From positions 657,337-721,336 of the forward strand of contig NZ_BBZF01000013.1 in the NCBI RefSeq assembly GCF_020884795.1: a stretch of DNA of 64,000 nucleotides, written 5' to 3'. Shown here in pieces: positions 53,099-61,778 of the stretch. Within the stretch, counting starts at the first letter, position 1, and each line of letters starts with the position of its first letter. Under the pieces are notes generated by a model that was not told the DNA's origin, did no database searches, and saw only the letters and a program-made list of their open reading frames with translations. The stretch is from Micromonospora okii (GTDB lineage: Bacteria; Actinomycetota; Actinomycetes; Mycobacteriales; Micromonosporaceae). Position numbers and translations under genes: made by a program.

Positions 53099-54217
53099 CT
53101 ACAGGTCGCCGAACGTGTCGTACCGGGTGTGCGGCGGCGGGACGCCGTCCTCGGCGAGCGCCCGCAGGGTCGACCGGACCATCCGGGCGGAGCCCGAGAC
53201 GTAACAGTCGTGGTTCGTCCACGGGCCGTACCGGGCGACCACCTCGGAGACGTCGCCGTGCTCGCCGTCGAAGTCCGGTTCCTCGCTGCACGCCGGGGTC
53301 ACCGACAGCCAGGGGTGAGTCTCCATCAGCTCGCGGAGCCCGGCCAGCCCGTACAGGTCGCCGGCGCGCCGGGCCCCGTAGAAGACGTGCACCCAGCGGC
53401 TCCGGTTCCAGGTGGTCAGCTCCTCGACCATCGCCTTGACCGGGGCCAGCCCCACCCCACCGGCGACGCAGAGGATGTCCCGCTCCGAGGCGCGGTCCAC
53501 GGTCATCGACCCCATCGGCGCGGCGACGCGCAGCAGGTCGCCCGCCTTCGTGCGACGGACCAGCGCCCCGGAGACCCAGCCCGCGCCCGGGGGCGTCCGC
53601 ACGTGGAACTCCAGGACGTTGTCGTCGTTCGGGGCGTTCGCCACCGAGTACGTCCGCCAGACCCGGGGCAGGTGCCGGGGCACCTCGACGCTGACGTACT
53701 GGCCGGCCCGCCACGGCAGCGGGTGCTGGAGGGCGCGCACGGTCAGCACGGCCGTGTCCTGGCCGTACCGCTCGTGGGTCAGCACCTCGGCGTGCCAGAA
53801 CGGCGGGTTCCCGTCCGCCGCCGCCCCGGCCAGCATCTTCTCCGAGATCGCCCCGTACGCGTCTCGCCACGCCTGGTCGTAGGTCAGGTTCCAGCCGTCC
53901 CCGGCGGTGCAGCGCAGCGCGTCCAGCAGCGCGACGCCCATCGTGGCGTAGTGCTCCGCGTCGACGTGGTACTTGCGGTGGTCCCGGCCGAGCGCGCGCA
54001 GGTACTCCTCGAAGCTCTCCGGATCGTCCACCACCTGGATGGCGGTCACGATCGCGTCCAGGATGCGGTCACCCTGGCCGGTCATCTCCGCCGGGAAGAG
54101 CTGACGCAGTGCGGGGTCGAGCAGGAAGAGCCGGGCGTAGAAGTGGCCGCTCAGCCGGTCCCGGTGCTCCTCGACCAGGGTCCAGCTCTCCTTCAACAAC
54201 CGCGCGACGTCGTCCAC
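53099..54217 (-). CDS. Flavohemoprotein-like NO dioxygenase
   Basis: A 372-residue globin-reductase fusion. The globin (about 1-140) begins VDDVARLLKESWTLVEEH; the proximal heme His should be in KYHVDAEHYATMG. The FAD domain has RTYSVANAP and the NAD domain GGVGLAPVKAM and CYVSGSARMV. It oxidises NO to nitrate with O2. The GTG at 54217 follows GGAGGAGG by 9 bases; ATG 54256 lacks a binding site. A repeat-rich region upstream may bind a regulator. Confidence 0.85.
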   Translation of the reverse strand: MDDVARLLKESWTLVEEHRDRLSGHFYARLFLLDPALRQLFPAEMTGQGDRILDAIVTAIQVVDDPESFEEYLRALGRDHRKYHVDAEHYATMGVALLDALRCTAGDGWNLTYDQAWRDAYGAISEKMLAGAAADGNPPFWHAEVLTHERYGQDTAVLTVRALQHPLPWRAGQYVSVEVPRHLPRVWRTYSVANAPNDDNVLEFHVRTPPGAGWVSGALVRRTKAGDLLRVAAPMGSMTVDRASERDILCVAGGVGLAPVKAMVEELTTWNRSRWVHVFYGARRAGDLYGLAGLRELMETHPWLSVTPACSEEPDFDGEHGDVSEVVARYGPWTNHDCYVSGSARMVRSTLRALAEDGVPPPHTRYDTFGDL

Positions 54218-54273
54218 TTCGGCGCTCCTCCTCCTGCCGGCGGATCGGGCCCGCATAGAATGTCCACGGAGCG

Positions 54274-54299
54274 TGTGCGCCGGTCGCACAGAATGTGCG
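54274..54299 (-). promoter_or_regulatory. TGTGCG-type operator of the flavohemoprotein gene
   Basis: A 17-bp palindrome TGTGCG-CCGGT-CGCACA (54274-54290) is followed by a third half-site TGTGCGA (54294-54300), 57-83 bases before the gene start. No known repressor site matches with certainty. Confidence 0.5.
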
Positions 54300-54403
54300 A
54301 TCCGCTCACACCGTCTTGCCGGGCCGTCCGGACGCCGCCTCACCGGCCCTCCGTCGCCCCACCGGCCGTGTCCCGCCGGCCGCCGGTCGGGCAGAGTGGT
54401 GCG

Positions 54404-55174
54404 GTGACCGTTGAGCCCACCCGCCCGGCGTCCCGCCGGGTCCTCGGCACGGAGACGCTGCTGGTGCTCGGGCTCTCGCTCGGGCGGTCGGCGGTCTACG
54501 CGCTCGTGTCGATCGCCGCGAAGCTGACCGCCGACGGGCCGCTGTCGAAGCAGACCGCCGCCCTGAACACCTCCCAGTCGGCCCGCCCCTGGCTGGACCT
54601 GACGTACCAGCTCCTCGGCATCGTCTTCGCTCTGCTACCGGTGCTGCTCGCCGTACACCTGCTGGCGCGCGACCCCGGCGACCCCGCCCGTACCCTCGGG
54701 GTCGACCTGCGGCGCCCCGGCTCCGACCTGGCGCGCGGCGCGGGCCTCGCGGCGCTCATCGGCCTGCCCGGCCTGGCGCTGTTCTGGGTCGCCGCCCAGC
54801 TCGGCGTCAACGCCACCGTCGTCCCGGCCGCGCTACCGGACCTGTGGTGGACGGTCCCCGTGCTGATCCTCGCCGCCGTGCAGAACGCCGTGGTGGAGGA
54901 GGTGATCGTGGTCGGCTACCTGGTCACCCGGCTGCGCCAGCTCCGGTGGCGGCTCTGGGCGGTGCTCGCGGCGAGCGCCGTCCTGCGCGGGTCCTACCAC
55001 CTCTACCAGGGCTTCGGCGCGTTCGTCGGCAACGCCGTGATGGGCGTCGTGTTCGGCCTGTTCTACCTGCGCACGAAGCGGGTGATGCCGCTGATCGTCG
55101 CGCACACCCTGCTCGACGTCGTCGCCTTCGTCGGCTACGCCCTCCTGCCGAGATCATGGTTCGACTGGCTCTGA
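54404..55174 (+). CDS. CPBP-family intramembrane metalloprotease
   Basis: A 256-residue membrane protein with about six hydrophobic segments. The CPBP/ABI motifs are present: a glutamate pair in VVEEVIVVGYL, a His in GSYHLYQG and another in IVAHTLLD. Members process prenylated or other proteins. It appears leaderless: CAGAGT ends 6 bases before GTG 54404. It is divergent from the flavohemoprotein gene. Substrate unknown. Confidence 0.85.
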   Translation: MTVEPTRPASRRVLGTETLLVLGLSLGRSAVYALVSIAAKLTADGPLSKQTAALNTSQSARPWLDLTYQLLGIVFALLPVLLAVHLLARDPGDPARTLGVDLRRPGSDLARGAGLAALIGLPGLALFWVAAQLGVNATVVPAALPDLWWTVPVLILAAVQNAVVEEVIVVGYLVTRLRQLRWRLWAVLAASAVLRGSYHLYQGFGAFVGNAVMGVVFGLFYLRTKRVMPLIVAHTLLDVVAFVGYALLPRSWFDWL

Positions 55175-55216
55175 CCGCTCGTGGTCCGGGGCAGAGCTGC
55201 CGGGCGGGGCGGCCCT

Positions 55217-55308
55217 GATCAGCGACCCTCCCGGGGCGGCGGTTCCGATCAGCGCCCTCCCGGGAGCGGCGGCTCCGATCAGCGGCCTCGGGAGCGGCGG
55301 TCCCGGTC
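55217..55308. repeat. Imperfect 30-bp tandem repeat at a gene's 3' end
   Basis: Units at 55217-55246, 55247-55276 and 55277-55304 each start GATCAGCG and end in GGCGGYNCC; a fourth, diverged unit (GGTCAGCGG...) contains the stop codon of the adjoining - strand gene. This suggests its 3' end was amplified by slippage. Confidence 0.8.
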
Positions 55309-56596
55309 AGCGGCCCCGGCGCGGCGGGCGGTAGGTGGCCACCGCGCGGGCCGCCAGCCGCTCGGCGGCGGCCGAGCCGCCCGCCGCGCCCGCCAGCACG
55401 GCCGCCCCCGGCACCAGCCGGGCCGCCCACCGCACCCCGAGCCACGCGCCGAGCGGCGCGGCCAACCGACGGGCCCCCTCCACAACCCGGGGCCACGGCT
55501 GATCGACCGCGCCGGCCGCCGCCTCCGCCGCCGCCAGCGCCGCCCGTGCGTCGGCCTGGTCCGGGTGCACCCCGGTCAGCACCAGCAGCTCCACCGCCCG
55601 CTCCGGGTCGGCCGGGTCCCGGCCGTACGCCGCCGCCAGGTGCAGCACCAGCCCGGCCTGCGCCCACAGCGCCGCCGCCAGCTCCGCGACCGGCGCGAAC
55701 GCCCCGGCGAGCGCCGCGGTCGCCCCGCCCGCCCGGGCCAGCCGGACGTACCGCCGGGTGGCGAGCCGGGCGAGCCCGTCGGCGGTCGCCTCCGGGTAGG
55801 CGGCCCGGTGCCGCCGGGCCCACTCGCGAGCGTCCGGCCCGAGCGTGCGCACCGCGGCCAGGGCCAGCAGCTCGGGAGCGAAGCCCGGCTGGTCGAGCAC
55901 CCGCGCGGCCGTCGCCCGCAGGCCCACCCCAGCGGTACGCGCCACCGGCCCGGCGGCCTCCGGTACCGCCACGACTCCGGCCGCCGGCGTCGTGGGGGCG
56001 GGCTCGGCAGCGGTTCTGGCCGGGGCGGCCTTCTTCCGGGCGGCCTTCGCGGTCACCTTGGCGGGGGCAGCCTCCGCCGTCGCCTCGACGGGGGTGGCTT
56101 TCGCCGCCGACTTCGCCGGGGTGGCCCTCCCGGGGGCTGCCTTGCGCGCGGTGGCCTTCCTCGGTGCGCGCGCCCTGGCGGCCGGCTCAGCCGCTGTGAC
56201 GTCCGTCTCGGGCTCCGTGGCGGGCGTCCCCGGTGTGGCGGCCGGTCCGGTCGTCTCCGGCCCGCCCGGTCCCGGCTCGGCCCCGGCGTGTGGCTCGTCA
56301 CGTCCCCCGGTCACGTCCTCGGGCTGCTCGCCGACGGCCGACTCGCTCTTCTTCGCCCTGCCCGGGACGGCCCGGGGCGTCGGTTGCCCGGAATCGGGCG
56401 GCTGGAAGAGCACGGTCGGAGCGGGCCTGGGCCGGCGCGGGCGGGGCGGCGGTGCCGCCGGGGCCGGATCCCGGGGTGGGGCGGAATCGGCCTCGGGAGG
56501 CGCGGGCGGCGTGAAGGCCGCCCGTGCGGAACGGCGTCGCCGCGTGCCCTCACCAGGCGCGCGGCGGGGCGGGTCGCTGGGCGGCTGCTCCTCCAT
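55307..56596 (-). CDS. Ala/Pro/Lys-rich protein with helical C-terminal domain
   Basis: A 429-residue protein of unknown function. The first about 200 residues are low-complexity, with Ala-Lys-Pro repeats like those of histone-like tails (RKATARKAAPGRATPAKSAA); the C-terminal about 200 residues are Ala/Leu-rich helices (LALAAVRTLGPDAREWARRH, VELLVLTGVHPDQAD), possibly EcsC-like. No clear signal peptide. ATG 56596 was chosen as the first ATG after a poorly conserved stretch; it has no strong binding site. A tandem repeat sits at its 3' end. Confidence 0.6.
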   Translation of the reverse strand: MEEQPPSDPPRRAPGEGTRRRRSARAAFTPPAPPEADSAPPRDPAPAAPPPRPRRPRPAPTVLFQPPDSGQPTPRAVPGRAKKSESAVGEQPEDVTGGRDEPHAGAEPGPGGPETTGPAATPGTPATEPETDVTAAEPAARARAPRKATARKAAPGRATPAKSAAKATPVEATAEAAPAKVTAKAARKKAAPARTAAEPAPTTPAAGVVAVPEAAGPVARTAGVGLRATAARVLDQPGFAPELLALAAVRTLGPDAREWARRHRAAYPEATADGLARLATRRYVRLARAGGATAALAGAFAPVAELAAALWAQAGLVLHLAAAYGRDPADPERAVELLVLTGVHPDQADARAALAAAEAAAGAVDQPWPRVVEGARRLAAPLGAWLGVRWAARLVPGAAVLAGAAGGSAAAERLAARAVATYRPPRRGR

Positions 56597-56809
56597 GTCG
56601 ATGGAGCGTAGCCCTGATCCGGGGGCGGCACAGCGGGAAACCGCGCCGGTCAGGCGGGCCCCACCAGCCCTGGGCGGGCTGGTGGGGCGCGCTCCGGCAG
56701 CCTCGGGCGGGCCGGTCCGGCCAGGCGCGGCACCCGACTCCCGGTAGTCGCTTTGCCCCGGGCGGGTGCGGACCTGTATTCTCGGGCGCGGTGGCTTCCG
56801 GGTCACCAG

Positions 56810-56900
56810 GGAGACTTCGCCTAGTCTGGTCTATGGCGCCGCACTGCTAATGCGGTTGGGGTCTTAAAGCCCCTCCCGGGTTCGAATCCCGGAGTCTCCG
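56810..56900 (+). tRNA. tRNA-Ser (anticodon GCU)
   Basis: A 91-base class II tRNA: acceptor GGAGACT pairs with AGTCTCC and discriminator G follows. The anticodon loop CTGCTAA gives GCT, with a long variable arm and a GTTCGAATC T-loop. Confidence 0.95.
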
Positions 56901-56936
56901 CGCGAAAGCCGGTTGTGTAGACTGGCCGAGCAGCAA

Positions 56937-57009
56937 GCGCCCGTAGCTCAACGGATAGAGCATCTGACTACGGATCAGAAGGTTAGGGGTTCGAGTCCCT
57001 TCGGGCGCA
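56937..57009 (+). tRNA. tRNA-Arg (anticodon ACG)
   Basis: A 73-base tRNA: acceptor GCGCCCG pairs with CGGGCGC, discriminator A. The anticodon stem TCTGA/TCAGA encloses CTACGGA, giving ACG. CCA is not encoded. Confidence 0.95.
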
Positions 57010-57019
57010 CAAGATCGTA

Positions 57020-57055
57020 AGGGGCCTGACCTGCGGAAACGCGGGTCGGGCCCCT
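57020..57055 (+). terminator. Terminator of the tRNA-Arg gene
   Basis: A 16-bp stem (57020-57035 with 57040-57055, loop GAAA, two G-U pairs) starts 11 bases after the tRNA-Arg and is followed by TTCGCTTTCC. Confidence 0.8.
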
Positions 57056-57326
57056 TCGCTTTCCTGTCCATTGTGGTCGGTTGGGCGCTCGGTGGGTGCT
57101 CGTGCGACGAGCATCCCTCGTGTCCGTGCCCGTCCGGCTGGGGATTCCCCTGTGCGGTGGGGTTTTGATCATGGTGTGGCTTGCCGGCTTCCGGGGTTCG
57201 ATGCTGTGATGCGGTGGTGGGGTGTCGGTGGTTACTGGGTAGGTTGGTCATGGTCGGTTAGGGTGACGTCACTTCCCGTCAATTTGGCTGTGGTGCCTGG
57301 TGTGGCGTTGTGAAGGGGCAAGCTTG
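57056..57326. other. Intergenic region upstream of the XRE gene, with two palindromes
   Basis: No gene is visible in this 271-base gap, which is less G+C-rich than most of the window. It holds a 7-bp hairpin (TGCTCGT-GCG-ACGAGCA, 57097-57113) and a perfect 10-bp palindrome GTGACGTCAC (57263-57272), 55 bases before the XRE start. The latter may be the regulator's own operator. Confidence 0.5.
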
Positions 57327-58823
57327 GTGATTGATCCGCAGCGCGTGGACGATGCGAGACGGGCGCTGGGCGTGAGGCTCGCGGGGTGGCGTAACGCGCG
57401 AGGGTTGACCCAGTTGGCCTTGGCGCGGCGGGTGCCGGTTTCCCGGACCACGATCGCGGGCGTGGAGACGGGGCGGCAGTGCCCGGACCGGGTCTTCTGG
57501 CAGCGCTGTGAGTCGGTGCTGGGGGCTGGTGGAGAGTTGCTGGCCGGCTATGACGACTACCGTTGCCTCAAGCAGCAGCTTGATCAAGAGAGAGCTGACG
57601 CGGCGCAACATGCCCGGTGGGGTGAGGTCGAGGACCGTGTGCCTGCGTCTGGTGCTCGTGGTGTTCCGCGTGTCGCATTGGGGAGGCGGCCGGGCGACGT
57701 CGGCGCCGTGGATGGAGCTGGCACCCCGGATGGTCTGACTGCGGCCGTGCGGCTCGCCGACGTGGTGGTGGCTGATGGTGGTGAGGGCGTCAACGATGAG
57801 GACGTCGTCAGCGTTGCGGCAGTGTCCGATGGGCGGATGGTGTCATTGCGGGTGAGTCGAAGGGCTCTCCTGGAACTCACCGCCGGGCTGGTGACGCTGC
57901 CAACTGTCACCGCCGTGGATGTGCCTCGCTCGTCGGCTGTCGATCCTGCCGTCGTGGACTACTTCGCGCAGCTTCGCGCGTTCCTCGTGCGAGCCGACGA
58001 CCGGCTCGGCGGCCTCACCGTCCTGTCGACGGTCGAGCAGCAGATCACGTTGATCGCCGCTCTGCGTCGGCAGGCGCGCGGGCATCTTCGGGACAGGCTG
58101 GTCAGCACCCAGGCGCGGTGGAGCGAGTTCGCGGGCTGGCTCGCCGATGATCTAGGCGATCGGGCCGTCGGCGAGCGGTGGCTGGACCGCGCGGGAGGCC
58201 TGGCGCAGGAGGCCGACGATCAGGAGTTCTGGGCGTATGTTCTGGCCCGCAAGGCGCAGCGGATGGTCCGCACCGGCGATGAGGATCGTGTCGCCGCTCT
58301 GGCGCAGGCGGCGCTCCGCCTGCCTGACACGCCTGCGCTCGTGCGTGCCTTCGCCGCGGTCCAGCAGGCACATGGCAGCGCTGCCCGGGAAGATGCCGAC
58401 GGCTTCCAGACTGCGATCGAGCGCGCGCACTCACTCGTCACGGACGCATCACCGACCAGCGACGATGACTGTCTCGGCTCGTTCTGCACCCGCCCCTACC
58501 TGGCGGCTCAGGAAGGTGAGGGATGGCTGCGTCTCCAGCAGCCCACCAAGGCCATCGTCAGTTTCACAGCGGCCGTCAACGAGTGGCCCGAGCGTTACCG
58601 GCGCGAGCGGGGCCTCTACCTCTCCCGCACCGCGCACGCGCACCTCGCGGCCTCGGAGCCCGGCCACGCCGCGGTAGTGGCTGCGGAAGCGTTGGCGGTG
58701 GCGACCACCACGGGCTCGGCGCGGGTCCGCCGAGACGTCGACGCGCTGGCCCGGCAGCTCAAACCTTTCCGAAGCCAGCAGGATGTGCGGCATCTGCTTG
58801 ACCAACTGGCTACGACCGGATGA
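57327..58823 (+). CDS. XRE-family regulator with large helical C-terminal domain
   Basis: A 498-residue protein. Residues about 8-65 are a helix-turn-helix (LTQLALARRVPVSRTTIAGVE). The rest is mostly helical, with a TPR-like part (about 300-490; ERWLDRAGGLAQEADDQEFW, AIERAHSLVT). In actinobacteria such genes often precede accessory or developmental genes; here it overlaps a sugar-kinase gene as ATGA. GTG 57327 has AAGGGG 8 bases upstream. The signal it senses is unknown. Confidence 0.8.
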   Translation: MIDPQRVDDARRALGVRLAGWRNARGLTQLALARRVPVSRTTIAGVETGRQCPDRVFWQRCESVLGAGGELLAGYDDYRCLKQQLDQERADAAQHARWGEVEDRVPASGARGVPRVALGRRPGDVGAVDGAGTPDGLTAAVRLADVVVADGGEGVNDEDVVSVAAVSDGRMVSLRVSRRALLELTAGLVTLPTVTAVDVPRSSAVDPAVVDYFAQLRAFLVRADDRLGGLTVLSTVEQQITLIAALRRQARGHLRDRLVSTQARWSEFAGWLADDLGDRAVGERWLDRAGGLAQEADDQEFWAYVLARKAQRMVRTGDEDRVAALAQAALRLPDTPALVRAFAAVQQAHGSAAREDADGFQTAIERAHSLVTDASPTSDDDCLGSFCTRPYLAAQEGEGWLRLQQPTKAIVSFTAAVNEWPERYRRERGLYLSRTAHAHLAASEPGHAAVVAAEALAVATTTGSARVRRDVDALARQLKPFRSQQDVRHLLDQLATTG

Positions 58824-59698
58824 ACCCCTCGTCCGACCCGGCGCAGGTGCCGGGGCGACCTCGTGTCGCCGTCGTGGGCCGCTCCAACATCGACATCACG
58901 GTGCGGATTCCCGGACCGCCTGTTCCTGGCCGCACCACGTTCGCCTCGTCGCCGGCGACGACCACCGCTGGCGGCAAGAGCCTCAACCAGGCCCTAGCCG
59001 CCAGCCGGGCGGGCGCGCACGCCACCTTGATCGCCAACGCCGGCGACGATTACTGGGGCACCTTCCTGTACCAGACCCTCATCGACGCGGCCGTCGACGT
59101 GTCCCGCTTCCACCTCGTGCCGTCGGCGTTGACCGGAATCGCGCTCATCGAGGTCGACCCTGACGGAGAAAACCGCATCATCCTCGCGCGGGCCCCGGAA
59201 ACCGAACTGACCGGTGAGCAGGTGCGCGGCAAGCTCGCGGGGCTGCCCGCCGCAGTCGTGGTGACTCAACTCGATCTCCAACCCGACGCCGTCGACGCCG
59301 TCGTCCGGCACCATCGCGCGCAGACGCTCATCGGCAACCTCGTACCGCATCCCACGCTTGGCTCGGCCGCGCTGGGCCCACTCGACCTGTTCGTCGCGAA
59401 CGAAGCCGAGGCGGCGGCGATCCTCGGCCGCCACCACGACGACCCGATAGCCGCCGCACGGGAACTGCGCACACTGGGCCCCAGAGCAGTCGTGGTGACC
59501 GCCGGCCCGCGCGGCGCCGCATACAGCGATGCCCACGACACCGCGCTCATCCCCGCACCACACGTCAACGTGACCAACACCAGCGGAGCGGGCGACACGT
59601 TCCTCGGCACTGTCGCCGCACGGCTCGCCTATCAGCTCCCGCTCTCCCACGCGGTCGCCGACGGCGTGGCCGCCGCGACGACCTTCGTACAGCAGTAG
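58820..59698 (+). CDS. PfkB-family carbohydrate/nucleoside kinase
   Basis: A 292-residue ribokinase-like enzyme. The N-terminal PfkB signature is VVGRSNIDITVR and AGGKSLNQALAASRAGA, and the C-terminal anion-hole motif NTSGAGDTFLGT contains the catalytic Asp. It phosphorylates a sugar or nucleoside; the substrate is not evident. The ATG overlaps the XRE gene stop by 4 bases, implying regulated coexpression with that regulator. Confidence 0.92.
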   Translation: MNPSSDPAQVPGRPRVAVVGRSNIDITVRIPGPPVPGRTTFASSPATTTAGGKSLNQALAASRAGAHATLIANAGDDYWGTFLYQTLIDAAVDVSRFHLVPSALTGIALIEVDPDGENRIILARAPETELTGEQVRGKLAGLPAAVVVTQLDLQPDAVDAVVRHHRAQTLIGNLVPHPTLGSAALGPLDLFVANEAEAAAILGRHHDDPIAAARELRTLGPRAVVVTAGPRGAAYSDAHDTALIPAPHVNVTNTSGAGDTFLGTVAARLAYQLPLSHAVADGVAAATTFVQQ

Positions 59699-59750
59699 CG
59701 ACCCAAGGCGTCCGAACTCTCAAGTCGAGACCAACAGGAAGGACGCCGCT

Positions 59751-60275
59751 GTGACTCCAGTCGTAGCCGCCGAACCCGGCCATGTCGATGCCATCGCCGC
59801 GCTCCTTGAAGAGCTGGACACGTTCTACGGCGAGACCGAAATCGAGCCCCGTGACGTGCGGATCCGTCAGATCAACGAGGCCCTCTTCGGCGACCCGCCC
59901 CTGGCCCATGCCGTGCTCGCCTGGGACGCGCAGGCACTCGTCGGGCTAGCGACGTACTCCTTCCTGTGGCCAGCCGCCGGCCTGACCCGCTCGCTCTACC
60001 TGAAGGAGCTGTACGTGGCGGAGACTGCCAGGAGACGCGCCGTCGGAAAACTTCTCATGGACCGCCTCGTCGAGGTGGCGACCACGAACTCCTGTAGCCG
60101 AATCGAGTGGATCACCGATCGGGACAACACCCCGGCGCAGCGCTTCTACGAGAAGCTCGGTGTCGCGCAGAACGGCGACAAGACCTTCTACCGGCTTGAG
60201 GTCAGCTCTTCCTGGAGGCCCATGCCCGGTAAGGGTGCGTTGCTGACCGCGATGGCTCCGGAGGACGGGGGGTGA
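59751..60275 (+). CDS. GNAT-family N-acetyltransferase
   Basis: A 174-residue acetyltransferase. The acetyl-CoA site is visible in LYLKELYVAETARRRAVGKLLMDRL (strand 4, then a basic Q/RxxGxG-like loop) and WITDRDNTPAQRFYEKLG is the C-terminal signature. The GTG start has AGGAAGGA upstream. It may be cotranscribed with the kinase. The acceptor is unknown. Confidence 0.85.
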   Translation: MTPVVAAEPGHVDAIAALLEELDTFYGETEIEPRDVRIRQINEALFGDPPLAHAVLAWDAQALVGLATYSFLWPAAGLTRSLYLKELYVAETARRRAVGKLLMDRLVEVATTNSCSRIEWITDRDNTPAQRFYEKLGVAQNGDKTFYRLEVSSSWRPMPGKGALLTAMAPEDGG

Positions 60276-60524
60276 ACGCGGGCTTCATGACCGCAGCGAA
60301 CCACCCCCACCGCCTGCCGCTTGGCCCGCCCTCGTGCGACAACCCACCTCCATCGGAATACCTCATCACCCCGGCCTACAAGGATCACCGGCGAAGATCA
60401 CGCCGACAAGCCGAGCCACAGTGGACGACCTCGGCCGCGTCAAGATTTGTGGTCGGCGGTTGTCTTTCCACCTCCCGCAATCGGTGAAGCGCCCGCTGGC
60501 GCGCAAGCCGGGAAAGGCCCAGAG

Positions 60525-60848
60525 TCAGCTCAATCTGCGAAGACCCTGGGTGATGGCCGCGCGCAGTTGCTCACCGTATGCACCTGCCGGCAAGACGTCT
60601 ACATGCTCGGCCGCCTGCTCGAAGGCGGCGTGCGCGGCGGCCGTGTTGCCCAGCCGCTCGTTGGCCATCGCCACACCCACGTGCAGCGAGGGGTAGAAGG
60701 CGGCAACCCTGTCATCGCCGACGGCGTCGGCGTGCCGCAGAGCCTCCTGGTTCCACCGCAGGATCTCCTCGGGGTCGTCCTGCTGCCTGGCCAGATAGTG
60801 CGCCGCGACGCAAGCCTCGTAGTCGTCCGTACGCCGCGCCCGCGCTGT
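60525..60848 (-). pseudogene. C-terminal fragment of a TPR regulator-type gene
   Basis: The - strand has a clean frame from about 60848 down to a TGA at 60525-60527 that reads as protein, for example EALRHADAVGDDRVAAFYPS and, at the end, QLRAAITQGLRRLS. The helical pattern resembles tetratricopeptide repeats. It has no start codon or ribosome binding site and is cut off at the promoter of the TetR gene. So it is a 5'-truncated gene. Confidence 0.7.
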
Positions 60849-60865
60849 GCTAGTTTTCCCAAAGT

Positions 60866-60880
60866 TAGCACACTGTGCTA
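60866..60880. promoter_or_regulatory. TetR operator palindrome
   Basis: Perfect 7-base inverted repeat TAGCACA-C-TGTGCTA, 25 bases before the TetR start. Another TGTGCTAG half-site lies at 60845-60852. Autoregulation is expected. Confidence 0.7.
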
Positions 60881-60905
60881 GAAGTGAGGTGGTGAGGAGG
60901 TACCG

Positions 60906-61601
60906 ATGCCCGAGCGGCCGACGAAACGAGACACCCGCGACCGGATCCTGATCGCCGCCGCGACCATGCTCGGGGAGAACCCGACCGCTCGGCTAAGCGT
61001 CCGAGGGGTCGCCGCGCGGGCCGGCGTCAGCACGGGTTCGCTTCGGCACTTCTTCCCCACCCAACGCGCGCTCGTCGACGCCGTCGTCGCCGGCATCTAC
61101 GACGTCGACGTCCCCGGCGATCCCATCGGCGACACCGCACGAACGCCGGCGGAGCGCCTCGTCGAGTGCCTGCGGCAGGTGCTCGCACAAATCGGCACCG
61201 GCGAACGGGCGCGGGAGCAGTGGCGCGGGATCCACGGGACGTACATCGCGGTTGCCCCGACGGATGACGAGGTCGCCACATACCGATCGATCGAGCGGGC
61301 GGGCCTCCACCGCATCGAGCGATGGCTGACCGCCCTTGCCGACGAAGGCGCGCTCCCGGCGGACGACGTCGCGCCACGCGCCCGGTTCCTGGCGACCGTC
61401 CTCAACGGCCTCTTCACCGAGCGGGTGCTCCCCGCCGACGCCCTGCGCCTCAAGTTCGAGGCAGAAACCCTCCGGATGGCCGCCGTCGCCGTCCTGAGCG
61501 ACCCCGCCGGGGCCGGGCAGTCCGAGCCCTGCCGGGCCGGCCCATCGCGTACATCGACCCATCGCGCACCGCACATCGACCCATCCCGCACCGCACGTTG
61601 A
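60906..61601 (+). CDS. TetR/AcrR-family regulator
   Basis: A 231-residue repressor with an N-terminal helix-turn-helix (LSVRGVAARAGVSTGSLRHFF) at about residues 28-55 and a helical ligand domain. Typical of TetR in length except for the last about 30 residues, which come from a 22-bp repeat region and look like a non-conserved tail. The ATG has GTGAGGAGG upstream. It overlaps no neighbour, and its palindrome is just upstream. Target genes are unknown. Confidence 0.88.
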   Translation: MPERPTKRDTRDRILIAAATMLGENPTARLSVRGVAARAGVSTGSLRHFFPTQRALVDAVVAGIYDVDVPGDPIGDTARTPAERLVECLRQVLAQIGTGERAREQWRGIHGTYIAVAPTDDEVATYRSIERAGLHRIERWLTALADEGALPADDVAPRARFLATVLNGLFTERVLPADALRLKFEAETLRMAAVAVLSDPAGAGQSEPCRAGPSRTSTHRAPHIDPSRTAR

Positions 61602-61618
61602 CCCATCGCGCACACCGG
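61555..61618. repeat. 22-bp tandem repeat at the TetR 3' end
   Basis: Units at 61555-61576 and 61577-61598 (CGACCCATCSCGCACCGCAC then AT or GT) are nearly identical; a third partial copy begins at 61599, and a partial unit precedes. They supply the C-terminal residues and stop of the TetR gene. Confidence 0.75.
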
Positions 61619-61631
61619 CCCGGAGGACAGT

Positions 61632-61778
61632 GTGCCCAACTTCCAGACATCCCCGGTCCTGCGCCCGCTGGGGGCGTTCGAACACACCATCGACCTCTAC
61701 ACCAGTCGCAAACCCGTACAATTCTCGCTCGTCGTCGAACTTGCCTCACCCATCTCGGCACAGCAGCAGCACGCGTGA
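61632..61778 (+). pseudogene. 48-codon N-terminal remnant of a condensation-domain-like gene
   Basis: GTG 61632 has GGAGG 5 bases upstream and opens a frame reading LRPLGAFEHTIDLY and PVQFSLVVELASPIS, then stops. This looks like the beginning of an acyltransferase/condensation-domain protein whose remainder is gone. Identification is tentative. Confidence 0.45.

Noticed and set aside
52869..53870. A 333-codon - frame over the terminator and flavohemoprotein.
   Set aside because: It crosses a strong terminator and is a shadow of the flavohemoprotein and deformylase fusion.
60321..60881. A 186-codon + frame before the TetR gene.
   Set aside because: Antisense to the protein-like TPR remnant; no ribosome site and no recognisable domain.
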